From an uncultured Dokdonia sp. (GTDB taxonomy: Bacteria; Bacteroidota; Bacteroidia; Flavobacteriales; Flavobacteriaceae), in assembly GCF_947492535.1 (NCBI RefSeq), contig NZ_CANLNH010000002.1, positions 310,001 to 374,000 of the forward strand: a DNA stretch of 64,000 nucleotides. Direction: 5' to 3'. The notes below the pieces were generated by a model, which saw only the letters and a list, made by a program, of their open reading frames with translations, was not told the DNA's origin and did no database searches. Numbering within the stretch: position 1 is the first letter of the stretch; each line of letters begins with the position of its first letter. Below are positions 1 to 8,392 of this stretch, piece after piece. The position numbers and the translations under genes were made by a program.

Positions 1-266
1 CAAATAATGGTTCCTTTTTTAGGCTTATTTATTTTTTTAGCGATAAGCTGACGTACAATTTCTACTCCATTGATCTCATCACCATGAATACCTGAGGTTA
101 TAAGTATCACCGGTCCGGGTTTTTTAGAACGCTCTACAATAACAGGAATTTCAACAGATGAGGTTGTATATAGTTTGGCAAGATTAAAGTTAATAGTAGC
201 ACTTTCTCCGGGTCCTACTTTTTGTCCTAATAAGGTTAATATATTTTCAGTATCTATAAATGCCAT
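1..266 (-). CDS. Succinylglutamate desuccinylase/aspartoacylase family protein (partial, N-terminal part)
   Basis: Only the first ~88 codons lie in the window; the gene runs off the left edge. Reading the minus strand from the ATG at 266 gives MAFIDTENILTLLGQKVGPG..., then PGPVILITSGIHGDEINGVE. The GIHGDEINGVE stretch is the zinc-binding HxxE-type motif of the M14-like AstE/AspA family, which cleaves N-acyl amino acids. rimK begins 8 bp beyond its start on the same strand, upstream in transcription, so the two are probably one operon; pairing of such deacylase-like proteins with RimK is common in bacteria. The substrate cannot be told from this fragment. Confidence 0.85.
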   Translation of the reverse strand, partial: MAFIDTENILTLLGQKVGPGESATINFNLAKLYTTSSVEIPVIVERSKKPGPVILITSGIHGDEINGVEIVRQLIAKKINKPKKGTII

Positions 267-274
267 GTATCTCT

Positions 275-1147
275 TTATGTATTTCGCTCAATATAGGAAA
301 TTATTGCTGTCGCTATGTCTGTTCCGGTGGCTCTTTCTATTCCTTCTAATCCAGGAGAAGAATTTACCTCAAGAATAAGAGGACCTCTTGTACTTTGTAG
401 CATATCAACGCCAGCAACGCCAAGTCCCATAGCATCTGCAGCTTTAATAGCAGCATATTGTTCGGCTTCAGAAAGTCTAATAATTCGTGCGGTGCCTCCT
501 CGATGTAAATTGGACCTAAACTCTCCTTCCTTTGCTTGACGTTTCATCGCACCTACAATCTTACCGTCTACAACAAAAGCTCTTAAATCTGCTCCTTGTG
601 CCTCTTTTATGTATTCTTGTACAATCACTCTGGCTTCAAGACCATTAAAAGCTTCAATAACAGACTCGGCAGCATTTTCTGTTTCGGCAAGTACAACTCC
701 TAATCCTTGTGTTCCTTCTAATAGCTTTATAACTAAAGGAGCTCCACCCACATGTTGTATTGCTTCTTTTACGTCTCTAGAGTAATTTGTAAAAATAGTT
801 TTAGGAAGTCCTAATTTAGATTTAGAAAGAATCTGTAAACTTCGCAATTTGTCCCTACTTTTAATAAGAGAGTCTGAGGTAGTTGTCGTAAAAGTACCCA
901 TCATTTGAAACTGTCTCACTACGGCTGTTCCATAATACGTGATAGATGCACCAATACGAGGAATAATAGCATCTGTAGTATCAAGATGACGCCCTTTGTA
1001 ATACACAGTAGGATTCTTTTTTTGAATAATAAGGTCACATTTTAAAGGGTCAATTACCTCTATACTATGACCTCTTTGCAAGCCCGCTTCTACAAGTCGT
1101 TTTGTAGAATACAGATGTGCATTACGAGAAAGTATTTTCAAATTCAT
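275..1147 (-). CDS. rimK: RimK family ATP-grasp glutamate ligase
   Basis: 290 residues, the usual length of RimK. It opens with [18 protein letters not shown], close to the RimK N-terminal domain, and carries ATP-grasp features: the phosphate loop around [18 protein letters not shown], the acidic QEYI hinge region, and the metal-binding end [14 protein letters not shown]. Family members add glutamate residues to the C-terminus of ribosomal protein S6, using ATP, in the cytoplasm. Here the exact acceptor is inferred. It is first in a two-gene unit with the deacylase-like gene 8 bp downstream. It is divergent from uvrC; the gap between them contains a perfect 20-bp palindrome at 1266-1285. Confidence 0.93.
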   Translation of the reverse strand: MNLKILSRNAHLYSTKRLVEAGLQRGHSIEVIDPLKCDLIIQKKNPTVYYKGRHLDTTDAIIPRIGASITYYGTAVVRQFQMMGTFTTTTSDSLIKSRDKLRSLQILSKSKLGLPKTIFTNYSRDVKEAIQHVGGAPLVIKLLEGTQGLGVVLAETENAAESVIEAFNGLEARVIVQEYIKEAQGADLRAFVVDGKIVGAMKRQAKEGEFRSNLHRGGTARIIRLSEAEQYAAIKAADAMGLGVAGVDMLQSTRGPLILEVNSSPGLEGIERATGTDIATAIISYIERNT

Positions 1148-1265
1148 GAAAGAGACATTTTAAACATGGAATTCTGTAGTAAGCGTCATACGATCTTAAC
1201 AGAAATCATTTCTGCAATTTACATATTTCTTGAATGTGTTTTTTACCGCTTGGAAGGATTCTTTA

Positions 1266-1285
1266 TACGCTTTCGCGAAAGCGTA
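1266..1285. repeat. Iterated palindrome, 20-bp copy (intergenic rimK/uvrC)
   Basis: Perfect palindrome TACGCTTTCGCGAAAGCGTA containing the 14-bp core GCTTTCGCGAAAGC at 1269-1282. It lies between two divergent genes, 41 bp before the uvrC -7 box. Function unknown; see the finding on the family. Confidence 0.95.
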
Positions 1286-1326
1286 CTTTTTATGTATATC
1301 ATCTAGTGTCTATGCAAGAGAATCTA

Positions 1327-1334
1327 TATCTTTG
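1327..1334 (+). promoter_or_regulatory. Bacteroidota -7 box for uvrC
   Basis: TATCTTTG matches the TAnnTTTG consensus. It ends only 3 bp before the chosen uvrC ATG at 1338, so the message would have almost no leader. No clear -33 TTG at the expected distance. Confidence 0.45.
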
Positions 1335-1337
1335 AGT

Positions 1338-3134
1338 ATGGAGCTTTCTCAACTCGACATACAATTAAAAACACTCCCAACAAGCCCTGGAATATACCAG
1401 TATTACGATAAAGATGAAAAATTACTCTATGTAGGTAAAGCAAAAAATCTTAAGAAAAGAGTCCTCTCATATTTTAATAAAACGCTTGATAACGGTCGTA
1501 TTCGTACGATGGTTAAAAAAATACATGAAGTACGCCATATTGTAGTAGAGACTGAGACCGATGCATTACTGCTTGAGAATAATTTGATAAAAAAATACCA
1601 ACCTCGGTATAACGTACTTTTAAAAGATGATAAGAGTTATCCCTGGATTTGTATAAAAAATGAACGTTTTCCTAGAGTATTTCCTACTCGACGTTTGATT
1701 AAGGATGGCAGTGAGTATTATGGTCCGTATACGAGCATGAAAACAGTCAAGACATTACTTGATCTTATTAAAAGTTTATATAAGCTTAGAACGTGCAATT
1801 ATGATCTCTCTAAAGAAAAGGTAGCAGCTGGAAAATATAAAGTATGTCTTGAGTATCACTTGGGTAATTGTGAAGGCGGATGTGAAGGAAAACAAACCGA
1901 AGAAGATTATCACAAACATGTAGAACATATCCGTCAGATCGTACGAGGAGATTTTAAGGAATCGTTACATCAGTTTAGAGATCAGATGCAAAAACATGCA
2001 GCGGCTATGGAGTTTGAAGATGCGCAACGTATCAAAGAGAAACTAGACATACTTGAAAATTACCAAGCAAAAAGTACTGTAGTAAATCCTAAAATTACCA
2101 ATGTAGATGTGTTTTCTATTATTAGTGATGAAGGCTATGGGTATGTAAATTTCTTGCAATTATCACATGGAGCGATTATACGATCGCATACACTAGAACT
2201 TAAAAAACGACTTGACGAGACAGATAAAGAGTTATTGGAGTTAGGGATTATAGAAATTCAGCAGCGGTTTGACTCACAATCTAAAGAGATTTATGTGCCT
2301 TTTGAAGTCGATCTTGGTGATGCAATAAAAGTAACAGTCCCTAAACTGGGCGATAAAAAGCGCATTTTAGAACTTTCTGAACGCAATGCAAAGTATTATA
2401 GGATGGAGCGTTTTAAGCAAACTAAAATCGTTGACCCTGATCGTCATACCAATCGTATTATGGCGCAAATGAAAGTTGATTTACGACTTTCTGAAGAGCC
2501 CAGACACATAGAATGTTTTGATAACTCAAATATACAAGGTACAAATCCCGTGGCAGCATGTGTGGTTTTTAAAAATGGAAAACCTAGTAAAAAAGACTAT
2601 CGCAAGTTTAATATAAAAACGGTAGAAGGCCCTGATGATTTTGCGAGTATGGAAGAAGTTGTTTTTAGACGGTATAAAAGACTCCTTGAAGAAGATCAGC
2701 CCTTACCACAACTAGTGATCGTAGACGGAGGAAAAGGACAACTTTCAAGCGGTTTAAAAGCATTAGAAACATTAGGCTTACGAGGTAAAATAGCCATTGT
2801 AGGGATTGCAAAACGACTGGAAGAAATATATTATCCTGGTGATAGTATTCCGTTATATCTGGATAAAAAAACAGAAAGCCTTAAAATCATACAGCAATTA
2901 CGTAATGAAGCGCACCGCTTTGGGATTACATTTCATAGAAATAAAAGAAGCAATGCTGCGTTAGGTACAGAGCTAGAAGAAATCCCGGGTGTTGGAGAAA
3001 AAACAATTGTGACATTACTAAAGCATTATCGCTCTGTTTCTAAAGTAAAAGAAGCGAGTAAAAAGAGTCTTACAGAAGTAGTTGGAACAGCAAAAGCGGC
3101 TATAATTTATAATTATTACCATATAAAAGAATGA
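1338..3134 (+). CDS. uvrC: Excinuclease ABC subunit C
   Basis: 598 residues from the ATG at 1338. The open frame extends further upstream, but that part runs through the palindrome at 1266 and is not UvrC-like. Domains in order: GIY-YIG nuclease (GIYQYYD...LLYVGKAKNL, residues ~15-40) which makes the 3' incision; a Cys-containing middle region; UVR motif (AMEFEDAQRIKEKLD) for UvrB contact; the RNase H-like UvrC nuclease domain beginning near HIECFDNSNIQGTNP, which makes the 5' incision; and C-terminal helix-hairpin-helix repeats (EIPGVGEKTIVTLLKHY). It acts in nucleotide excision repair with UvrA and UvrB in the cytoplasm. Its TGA overlaps the ATG of the next gene by 4 bp (ATGA), implying coupled translation. 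Confidence 0.96.
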   Translation: MELSQLDIQLKTLPTSPGIYQYYDKDEKLLYVGKAKNLKKRVLSYFNKTLDNGRIRTMVKKIHEVRHIVVETETDALLLENNLIKKYQPRYNVLLKDDKSYPWICIKNERFPRVFPTRRLIKDGSEYYGPYTSMKTVKTLLDLIKSLYKLRTCNYDLSKEKVAAGKYKVCLEYHLGNCEGGCEGKQTEEDYHKHVEHIRQIVRGDFKESLHQFRDQMQKHAAAMEFEDAQRIKEKLDILENYQAKSTVVNPKITNVDVFSIISDEGYGYVNFLQLSHGAIIRSHTLELKKRLDETDKELLELGIIEIQQRFDSQSKEIYVPFEVDLGDAIKVTVPKLGDKKRILELSERNAKYYRMERFKQTKIVDPDRHTNRIMAQMKVDLRLSEEPRHIECFDNSNIQGTNPVAACVVFKNGKPSKKDYRKFNIKTVEGPDDFASMEEVVFRRYKRLLEEDQPLPQLVIVDGGKGQLSSGLKALETLGLRGKIAIVGIAKRLEEIYYPGDSIPLYLDKKTESLKIIQQLRNEAHRFGITFHRNKRSNAALGTELEEIPGVGEKTIVTLLKHYRSVSKVKEASKKSLTEVVGTAKAAIIYNYYHIKE

Positions 3135-5359
3135 AACTAAAACTTACTTTTTTGTTCCTATTTGCTGTACTTTCTTTAAGTGCTCAAGTAGGTAATGAAA
3201 AAGATGTAAAAGTAGGACTTGTTTTAAGTGGAGGAGGAGCTAAAGGACTTGCACATGTAGGTGTTCTTAAAGTATTAGAAGAGGCAGGTGTAAAAATAGA
3301 TTATATAGCAGGCACAAGTATGGGAGCTATCGTAGGAGGATTGTATGCTTCTGGATATAGTGCCACACAATTAGATTCCCTTTTTAGAGCTGTAGATTTT
3401 GACAAAGTCATTCAAGATGAGTTGCCACGTAAGGCAAAGACATTTTATGAAAAAGAGGCTTCAGAAAAGTATGCGATTTCATTACCATTTGATAGTTTTA
3501 AATTGTCGCTCCCACAGTCTATTTCTAAAGGACAGAATACGTATAATCTATTAATACGTCTTTTAGAACATGTAAATGGCATAGATGATTTTACACAATT
3601 ACCTATTCCGTTTTTTTGTGTTGCTACAGATATAGAAAAAGCAGAACAAGTTATTTTAGACACAGGGTTTTTACCAGAAGCTATAAGTTCTAGTGGCGCA
3701 CTTCCTACATTATTTAAACCTGTAACTCTAGGCGATAGAATGCTTATTGATGGAGGGGTTTTAAATAATTATCCGGTTAACGAGCTTCGAGCCAAAGGCG
3801 TTGATGTGATTATAGGGGTAGATGTACAAGATGGACTTCGTGAGAGAGATCAACTGACTACGGCACCAGATATTTTTTTACAGATCAATAATTACCGTAC
3901 TATAAAGGAAATGGAAGGAAAACGCGATAGTACAGATGTGTATATACGCCCTGACATTAAAGATTTTAGTGTGGTCGATTTTGATCAAGCAAATGTGATT
4001 ATTGATCGAGGAGAGACGGAGGCATTAAAGCAATTTGATGCCTTAAAGGACATTGCAATGCGGCAGGGTACGCTTTCGCGAAAGCGTATGAAGGAACCTA
4101 AATTAAAAGATAGCATCAAGATAGATGCTGTTGTAATTCGGGGAAATAAAGATTATACACGATCGTATATTTTAGGGAAATTACAGTTAGATCTTCCAGT
4201 TACATTAGACTATGAACGTTTCAGTAATGGGATTAATAATCTCGCTGCAACGGCAAATTTTGATCGTATAGGACATCGATTTGACAAGATACCTGAAGGG
4301 ACATTATTAAACATAGATGTTCAAGAGTCTAAAAGCAAACAATCTATAGGTTTAGGATTACATTATGATGATTTATATCGTAGTGCAGCGCTAGTAAATT
4401 ATACTAGAAAACGTATTCTTTTTGATAATGATATCGCTACGTTTGATCTTATCATAGGAGATAATATTCGATATGCATTTAACTATTATATAGATAAAGG
4501 ATATTATTGGAGTGTAGGCATACGATCTACGTATAATACATTTAATAAAGGCGTAAGTGCTCGACTTGTAGAAGAAGTTAGTAATGCTGATTTAGCTGGA
4601 CTTAGTCGCGTTACATTAGACTATCAAGATCTTACCAATCAGATTTATTTACAAACACTTTTTGTAAAACAATTTTCTTTAGACTTGGGCATACAACATA
4701 AGTTTCTTGATGTAGAAACCGAAACAGTAGATGACGATGATGATATACCAGGTTCTGTTTTTGAAAAAAGCAATTTTTTTGGAGCCTATGGGCAGTTGCG
4801 ATATGATTCTTTAGATAATAGATACTTCCCAAAATCTGGAGTGTACTTTGATGGTGATTTTGATTTGAATTTATATTCTTCAGATTTTAATGATAATTTT
4901 ACGGAGTTTTCAATTGCAAACGCTTACTTTCTGTATGCAGCAAGTATTGCCAAAAAGTGGACATTTTTAACAGAGTTAAGTGGTGGTTTTAAAATAGGCG
5001 GTGAAGATGTGCGATCTCTTGATTTTTTTCTAGGCGGATATGGCAATAAAAAGATCAATAATCTAGTTCCCTTTTATGGATATGATTTTATAAGTATTGC
5101 AGGAGACGGGTATGTAAAAGCAGGGTTTTCTGTAGATTTTGAATTTCTTAAAAAGAATCATTTTAATATAGGTGTAAACGTTGCTAATGCGGGATATAAT
5201 CTCTTTACTTCAGAAGAGTGGCTTACGCGTCCAGATTTTACTGGATATGCATTAGGATACGGGATGGATACATTTTTAGGACCCCTTGAATTAAAGTATA
5301 CGTACAGTCCTGAGATCAAAACAGGTGAATGGTTTATAGCTATAGGATTTCAATTTTAA
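3131..5359 (+). CDS. Patatin-like phospholipase with POTRA and outer-membrane beta-barrel (PlpD-like)
   Basis: 742 residues. A signal peptide (1-18) is followed by a patatin domain with the oxyanion loop GGGAKGL (34-40), nucleophile motif GTSMG (Ser63) and catalytic DGG (Asp207). Then comes a POTRA-like segment (~330-400, IDAVVIRGNKDYTRSYI) and a BamA-type surface-antigen beta-barrel to the C-terminus, ending in phenylalanine (IAIGFQF) as outer-membrane proteins do. This order is that of type Vd autotransporters (PlpD of Pseudomonas) and is widespread in Bacteroidota. Expected role: lipase at the outer membrane, either exposed or kept periplasmic; which one is not shown here. Translationally coupled to uvrC, though functionally unrelated. 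A perfect 20-bp palindrome copy lies in its coding sequence at 4069-4088, read as TLSRKR. Confidence 0.9.
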   Translation: MKLKLTFLFLFAVLSLSAQVGNEKDVKVGLVLSGGGAKGLAHVGVLKVLEEAGVKIDYIAGTSMGAIVGGLYASGYSATQLDSLFRAVDFDKVIQDELPRKAKTFYEKEASEKYAISLPFDSFKLSLPQSISKGQNTYNLLIRLLEHVNGIDDFTQLPIPFFCVATDIEKAEQVILDTGFLPEAISSSGALPTLFKPVTLGDRMLIDGGVLNNYPVNELRAKGVDVIIGVDVQDGLRERDQLTTAPDIFLQINNYRTIKEMEGKRDSTDVYIRPDIKDFSVVDFDQANVIIDRGETEALKQFDALKDIAMRQGTLSRKRMKEPKLKDSIKIDAVVIRGNKDYTRSYILGKLQLDLPVTLDYERFSNGINNLAATANFDRIGHRFDKIPEGTLLNIDVQESKSKQSIGLGLHYDDLYRSAALVNYTRKRILFDNDIATFDLIIGDNIRYAFNYYIDKGYYWSVGIRSTYNTFNKGVSARLVEEVSNADLAGLSRVTLDYQDLTNQIYLQTLFVKQFSLDLGIQHKFLDVETETVDDDDDIPGSVFEKSNFFGAYGQLRYDSLDNRYFPKSGVYFDGDFDLNLYSSDFNDNFTEFSIANAYFLYAASIAKKWTFLTELSGGFKIGGEDVRSLDFFLGGYGNKKINNLVPFYGYDFISIAGDGYVKAGFSVDFEFLKKNHFNIGVNVANAGYNLFTSEEWLTRPDFTGYALGYGMDTFLGPLELKYTYSPEIKTGEWFIAIGFQF
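4069..4088. repeat. Iterated palindrome, 20-bp copy (inside patatin gene)
   Basis: Identical over all 20 bp to the copy at 1266-1285. It is read in frame as T-L-S-R-K-R at the junction between the patatin and POTRA regions, a place where extra residues would be tolerated. Confidence 0.95.
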
Positions 5360-5482
5360 TTAAAAATTGATTGATTTTAAGTTAAAATTTTATATAATTA
5401 TCAATTTTTTAACATAATCAATTAAAATAATGGCACGTTATGTGTGTTTTCATAATAAATGTTTAACTAAAACCTATTTATT

Positions 5483-6292
5483 ATGAAGATCATCATCACA
5501 ACTATCGCCGCCGCAACTATTTTACTAACTAGCTGCACAAACAAGCAAAAAGAAGTAACTCCTAAAAACGATACCACTACTTTAGAGACTAAGAGTGAGG
5601 TTACCTCTGAAAAACCATTATTAGCACAATTAGATGTTCCAAAAGAAGCTCCTGTTGCCTCTGTATTTTATGTAAACGCAACAAGTGGTCTTTCATTACG
5701 ATCAGGAACAAACTTACGTTCAAAGAAAATTTTGACACTTCCCTACGGATCACAAGTAAAACATATGAGCTCGCCAGAACATACAACAATGACTATTGCG
5801 GGTATTACTGGAGATATGATTGAAGTAGAGTATCAAGGAGCAAGAGGCTTTGTTTTTGATGGATATCTTACTCGATTAGCGCCTCCACAAGATGGAGAAT
5901 CTGTAGAAGGATATGCAAAGCGTATTTCAACAAAAGATCATGCGGTAAAGGTTAGTAAGGTTAAAAACCCAAAAGGAGAAGCATTTGGTATTACAACACG
6001 TATAGAACTACCAGCTTCTAATTGGACAGAAGCCTATAGAATTACAAAAGAATTATTTGATTTACCTAAAAGTTTACAACCTGATTTAGTTTCAAAAAAG
6101 AAATCTGAAGTTGTGGCTAATGTAAATAAAAGAGAAAAAACATTTAAAGATGAGATCGCAGTACATAGAGGCACCGCATCAGAAATTACATCTATCGTGT
6201 ATACATATCAATTAAGAGGTTATAACAGAAGTGTTACCATTGCAAAAGATAAAAAAGGATTTATTGTAAAGGAAGTTGAGGTTTCGAAGTAA
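5483..6292 (+). CDS. SH3-like domain lipoprotein
   Basis: 269 residues. The start MKIIITTIAAATILLTSC carries a lipobox (LTSC), so a lipid-anchored envelope protein. A Thr/Lys/Glu-rich spacer leads into a bacterial SH3-type domain around residues 60-130, with the typical GLSLRSGTNLRSKKILTLPYGSQV and GFVFDGYL. Such domains often bind cell-wall peptides or act as spacers. The C-terminal ~130 residues (from about TKDHAVKVSK) show no catalytic motif I recognise. It stands alone, with its own 5' region after the patatin gene, and a hairpin terminator shared with convergent pyk follows. The function is unknown. Confidence 0.8.
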   Translation: MKIIITTIAAATILLTSCTNKQKEVTPKNDTTTLETKSEVTSEKPLLAQLDVPKEAPVASVFYVNATSGLSLRSGTNLRSKKILTLPYGSQVKHMSSPEHTTMTIAGITGDMIEVEYQGARGFVFDGYLTRLAPPQDGESVEGYAKRISTKDHAVKVSKVKNPKGEAFGITTRIELPASNWTEAYRITKELFDLPKSLQPDLVSKKKSEVVANVNKREKTFKDEIAVHRGTASEITSIVYTYQLRGYNRSVTIAKDKKGFIVKEVEVSK

Positions 6293-6315
6293 TTATGCTC
6301 ATTTTTATAGCACAA

Positions 6316-6342
6316 AAAAAGCGTTCTTTAAGAACGCTTTTT
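6316..6342. terminator. Bidirectional intrinsic terminator
   Basis: GCGTTCT / AGAACGC stem (6321-6327, 6331-6337) with a 3-base loop, flanked by A and T runs. It sits between the convergent lipoprotein gene and pyk and can serve both. Confidence 0.85.
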
Positions 6343-6361
6343 GCTTTTTATAGTATATCTC

Positions 6362-7789
6362 TTACACTTCAGAAACACGTAATGTATTTACCATACCTTT
6401 TTCTACAATAGGCATTGCTGCTAGACTAATAAGCATGTCTCCTTTTTTTACAAATCCCATCTCGTGGGCAATTTTATTTACATCTTCTACCGTTTCATCA
6501 GTACTAACATATTTATCATAAAAAATAGCTCTAACACCCCATAAGAGATTAAGTTGCGTTAAAATACGTTTATTTGATGTAAATACTAAGATATGTGCTT
6601 TTGGTCTCCAGGCAGAGATTTGAAAAGCAGTGTATCCACTATTGGTAAGTGTTGAGATTGCTTTTGCACTTATTTCATTTGCCATATGTGCTGCATGATA
6701 ACAAATGGCTTTTGTAATGTATCTTTTCGTACGTATATGTGGTGGGTCCTGTGGCACTTGAATAAGTTCAGAATCTTCTACATTTTTGAGAATGGATGCC
6801 ATTTTCTGGATGACCTGCACAGGATATTGTCCTACAGATGTTTCTCCACTAAGCATTACGGCATCTGCTCCATCCATAACAGAGTTTGCAACATCATTTA
6901 CTTCTGCTCTTGTAGGAGTAAGACTAGAAATCATAGTCTCCATCATTTGAGTAGCAATAATTACAGGAATACGTGCTTTTTTAGCACGTAGCACAAGTTT
7001 TTTCTGAATAAGTGGAACTTCTTCTGCAGGGATTTCTACACCTAAGTCTCCACGAGCAACCATTAAGCCATCACAATACGCAATAATTTTATCTATATTT
7101 TCTACAGCTTCCGGTTTTTCAATTTTAGCTATGATAGGAATTTTATATTCTGAATGCTCATCTATTATAGCTTGTAATTGCTTTAAATCTTCTGCATGAC
7201 GCACAAAAGAAAGGGCTAACCAATCTACTTTTTGGCTAATAGCAAAAATGGCATCTTTAACATCTTTTTCTGTTAGTGCAGGTAACGAAATATTTGTGTT
7301 TGGAAGGTTTACACCTTTTTTAGAACGTAAAGGCCCACCTTGTATAACTTTTGCTTCTACTTCGTTTTTACCATCTGTTTTTACTACTTCAAACATGAGT
7401 TTACCATCATCTAGTAAAATACGTTCGCCTTTTTTTACATCATTAGGAAACTGAGCATAATTCATATATACCCTGTCTTTAGTACCTTCAAACTCTTCCT
7501 TTGTAGAAAAGATAATCTTATCTCCAGGATTAACAACGACTTCTTCTTTCATACGACCTACTCTTAGTTTAGGTCCTTGAAGATCTGCAAGGATCGCTGT
7601 ATTATGTTTGTATTTTTTGCTAAGATTACGAATCATTTTGATACGTTCTATGACATCCTCATAGTCTGCATGCGAAAAATTAATTCTAAAAACATCAACC
7701 CCTTCTTTCATCATTTTTAAAAGAGTCTCTTCTGTACTTGTAGCAGGACCTAAGGTAGCAACGATTTTGGTTTTTTTTCTAGTTGGCAT
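6362..7789 (-). CDS. pyk: Pyruvate kinase
   Basis: 475 residues, the normal length for a bacterial enzyme. Clear motifs: KIVATLGPAT at the N-terminus, the substrate/metal loop MVARGDLGVEIP, ATQMMETMI, and LTPTRAEVNDVANSVMDGADAVML. It converts phosphoenolpyruvate and ADP to pyruvate and ATP, the last step of glycolysis. Its ATG overlaps the stop codon of the IPExxVD gene by one base (TAATG), so translation is coupled. Last gene in the minus-strand cluster. Confidence 0.97.
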   Translation of the reverse strand: MPTRKKTKIVATLGPATSTEETLLKMMKEGVDVFRINFSHADYEDVIERIKMIRNLSKKYKHNTAILADLQGPKLRVGRMKEEVVVNPGDKIIFSTKEEFEGTKDRVYMNYAQFPNDVKKGERILLDDGKLMFEVVKTDGKNEVEAKVIQGGPLRSKKGVNLPNTNISLPALTEKDVKDAIFAISQKVDWLALSFVRHAEDLKQLQAIIDEHSEYKIPIIAKIEKPEAVENIDKIIAYCDGLMVARGDLGVEIPAEEVPLIQKKLVLRAKKARIPVIIATQMMETMISSLTPTRAEVNDVANSVMDGADAVMLSGETSVGQYPVQVIQKMASILKNVEDSELIQVPQDPPHIRTKRYITKAICYHAAHMANEISAKAISTLTNSGYTAFQISAWRPKAHILVFTSNKRILTQLNLLWGVRAIFYDKYVSTDETVEDVNKIAHEMGFVKKGDMLISLAAMPIVEKGMVNTLRVSEV

Positions 7790-8274
7790 TATTCAAAAAT
7801 TAAGTTTTCTTTTGTTTTAAGTTGTTTTATATCAACAGTGTATGCGGTTACAATTTGTGGTATTTGGTTAAGCTCTTTTAGTGTTTTTGTTTGCGCAAAC
7901 CCACTCCCTTCTTCACTTACTTTTAATAAATAGTCTACACGAGGTAAATCTTCTAAAAAAAAACGCCTTTCTATAGCAGTTTCAGATTCAAATAGACTGG
8001 AATGCGTATCAGTTCGCTCTTTTTTAATTTTTGTAAGATTACTAAAAAGATGATACGTTGCGTATTGTTTTTCGTTATGATATTCATATACTGGAAACTC
8101 TGCAGGGATAACATCATGACTTATTGTTAAATTGGTTCTACTTCTTTTGAGTCTAAGATTTAAATGCTTATTAAGTAAATAAGCAAGATAATAAGACTCT
8201 ATAGCTCCATGTATAGCAATAAGTGTAAAGTCATAACCAAAATCATCTTCTAATACTAGCTTAAATGTCCCCAT
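7789..8274 (-). CDS. IPExxVD family protein
   Basis: 161 residues, no signal peptide and no known catalytic motif. I recognise it from its position immediately before pyk, its size, and the FFLEDLPRVDYLLKV stretch near residue 110, which matches where this Bacteroidota family carries its naming motif. Function is unknown in the family. It overlaps pyk by one base, suggesting a link to central metabolism. The 118-bp gap before it contains TATCTTTA (minus strand, 8300-8293), a possible -7 box, so IPExxVD-pyk may be transcribed separately from the genes upstream. Confidence 0.75.
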   Translation of the reverse strand: MGTFKLVLEDDFGYDFTLIAIHGAIESYYLAYLLNKHLNLRLKRSRTNLTISHDVIPAEFPVYEYHNEKQYATYHLFSNLTKIKKERTDTHSSLFESETAIERRFFLEDLPRVDYLLKVSEEGSGFAQTKTLKELNQIPQIVTAYTVDIKQLKTKENLIFE

Positions 8275-8392
8275 AAAAATGACTGCGAAATTTAAAGATA
8301 CATAAAACTAACCTTATTACATATGGATATATGCGACAATCTTATATAAAAAGATACGCAAACGTTTGAGTTAGATAATTAAGCCGAAAGTT

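Noticed and set aside
1230-1337. N-terminal extension of uvrC by 36 residues
   Set aside because: It crosses the palindrome and the promoter box, and the added residues are not like UvrC. The ATG at 1338 fits the family's start.
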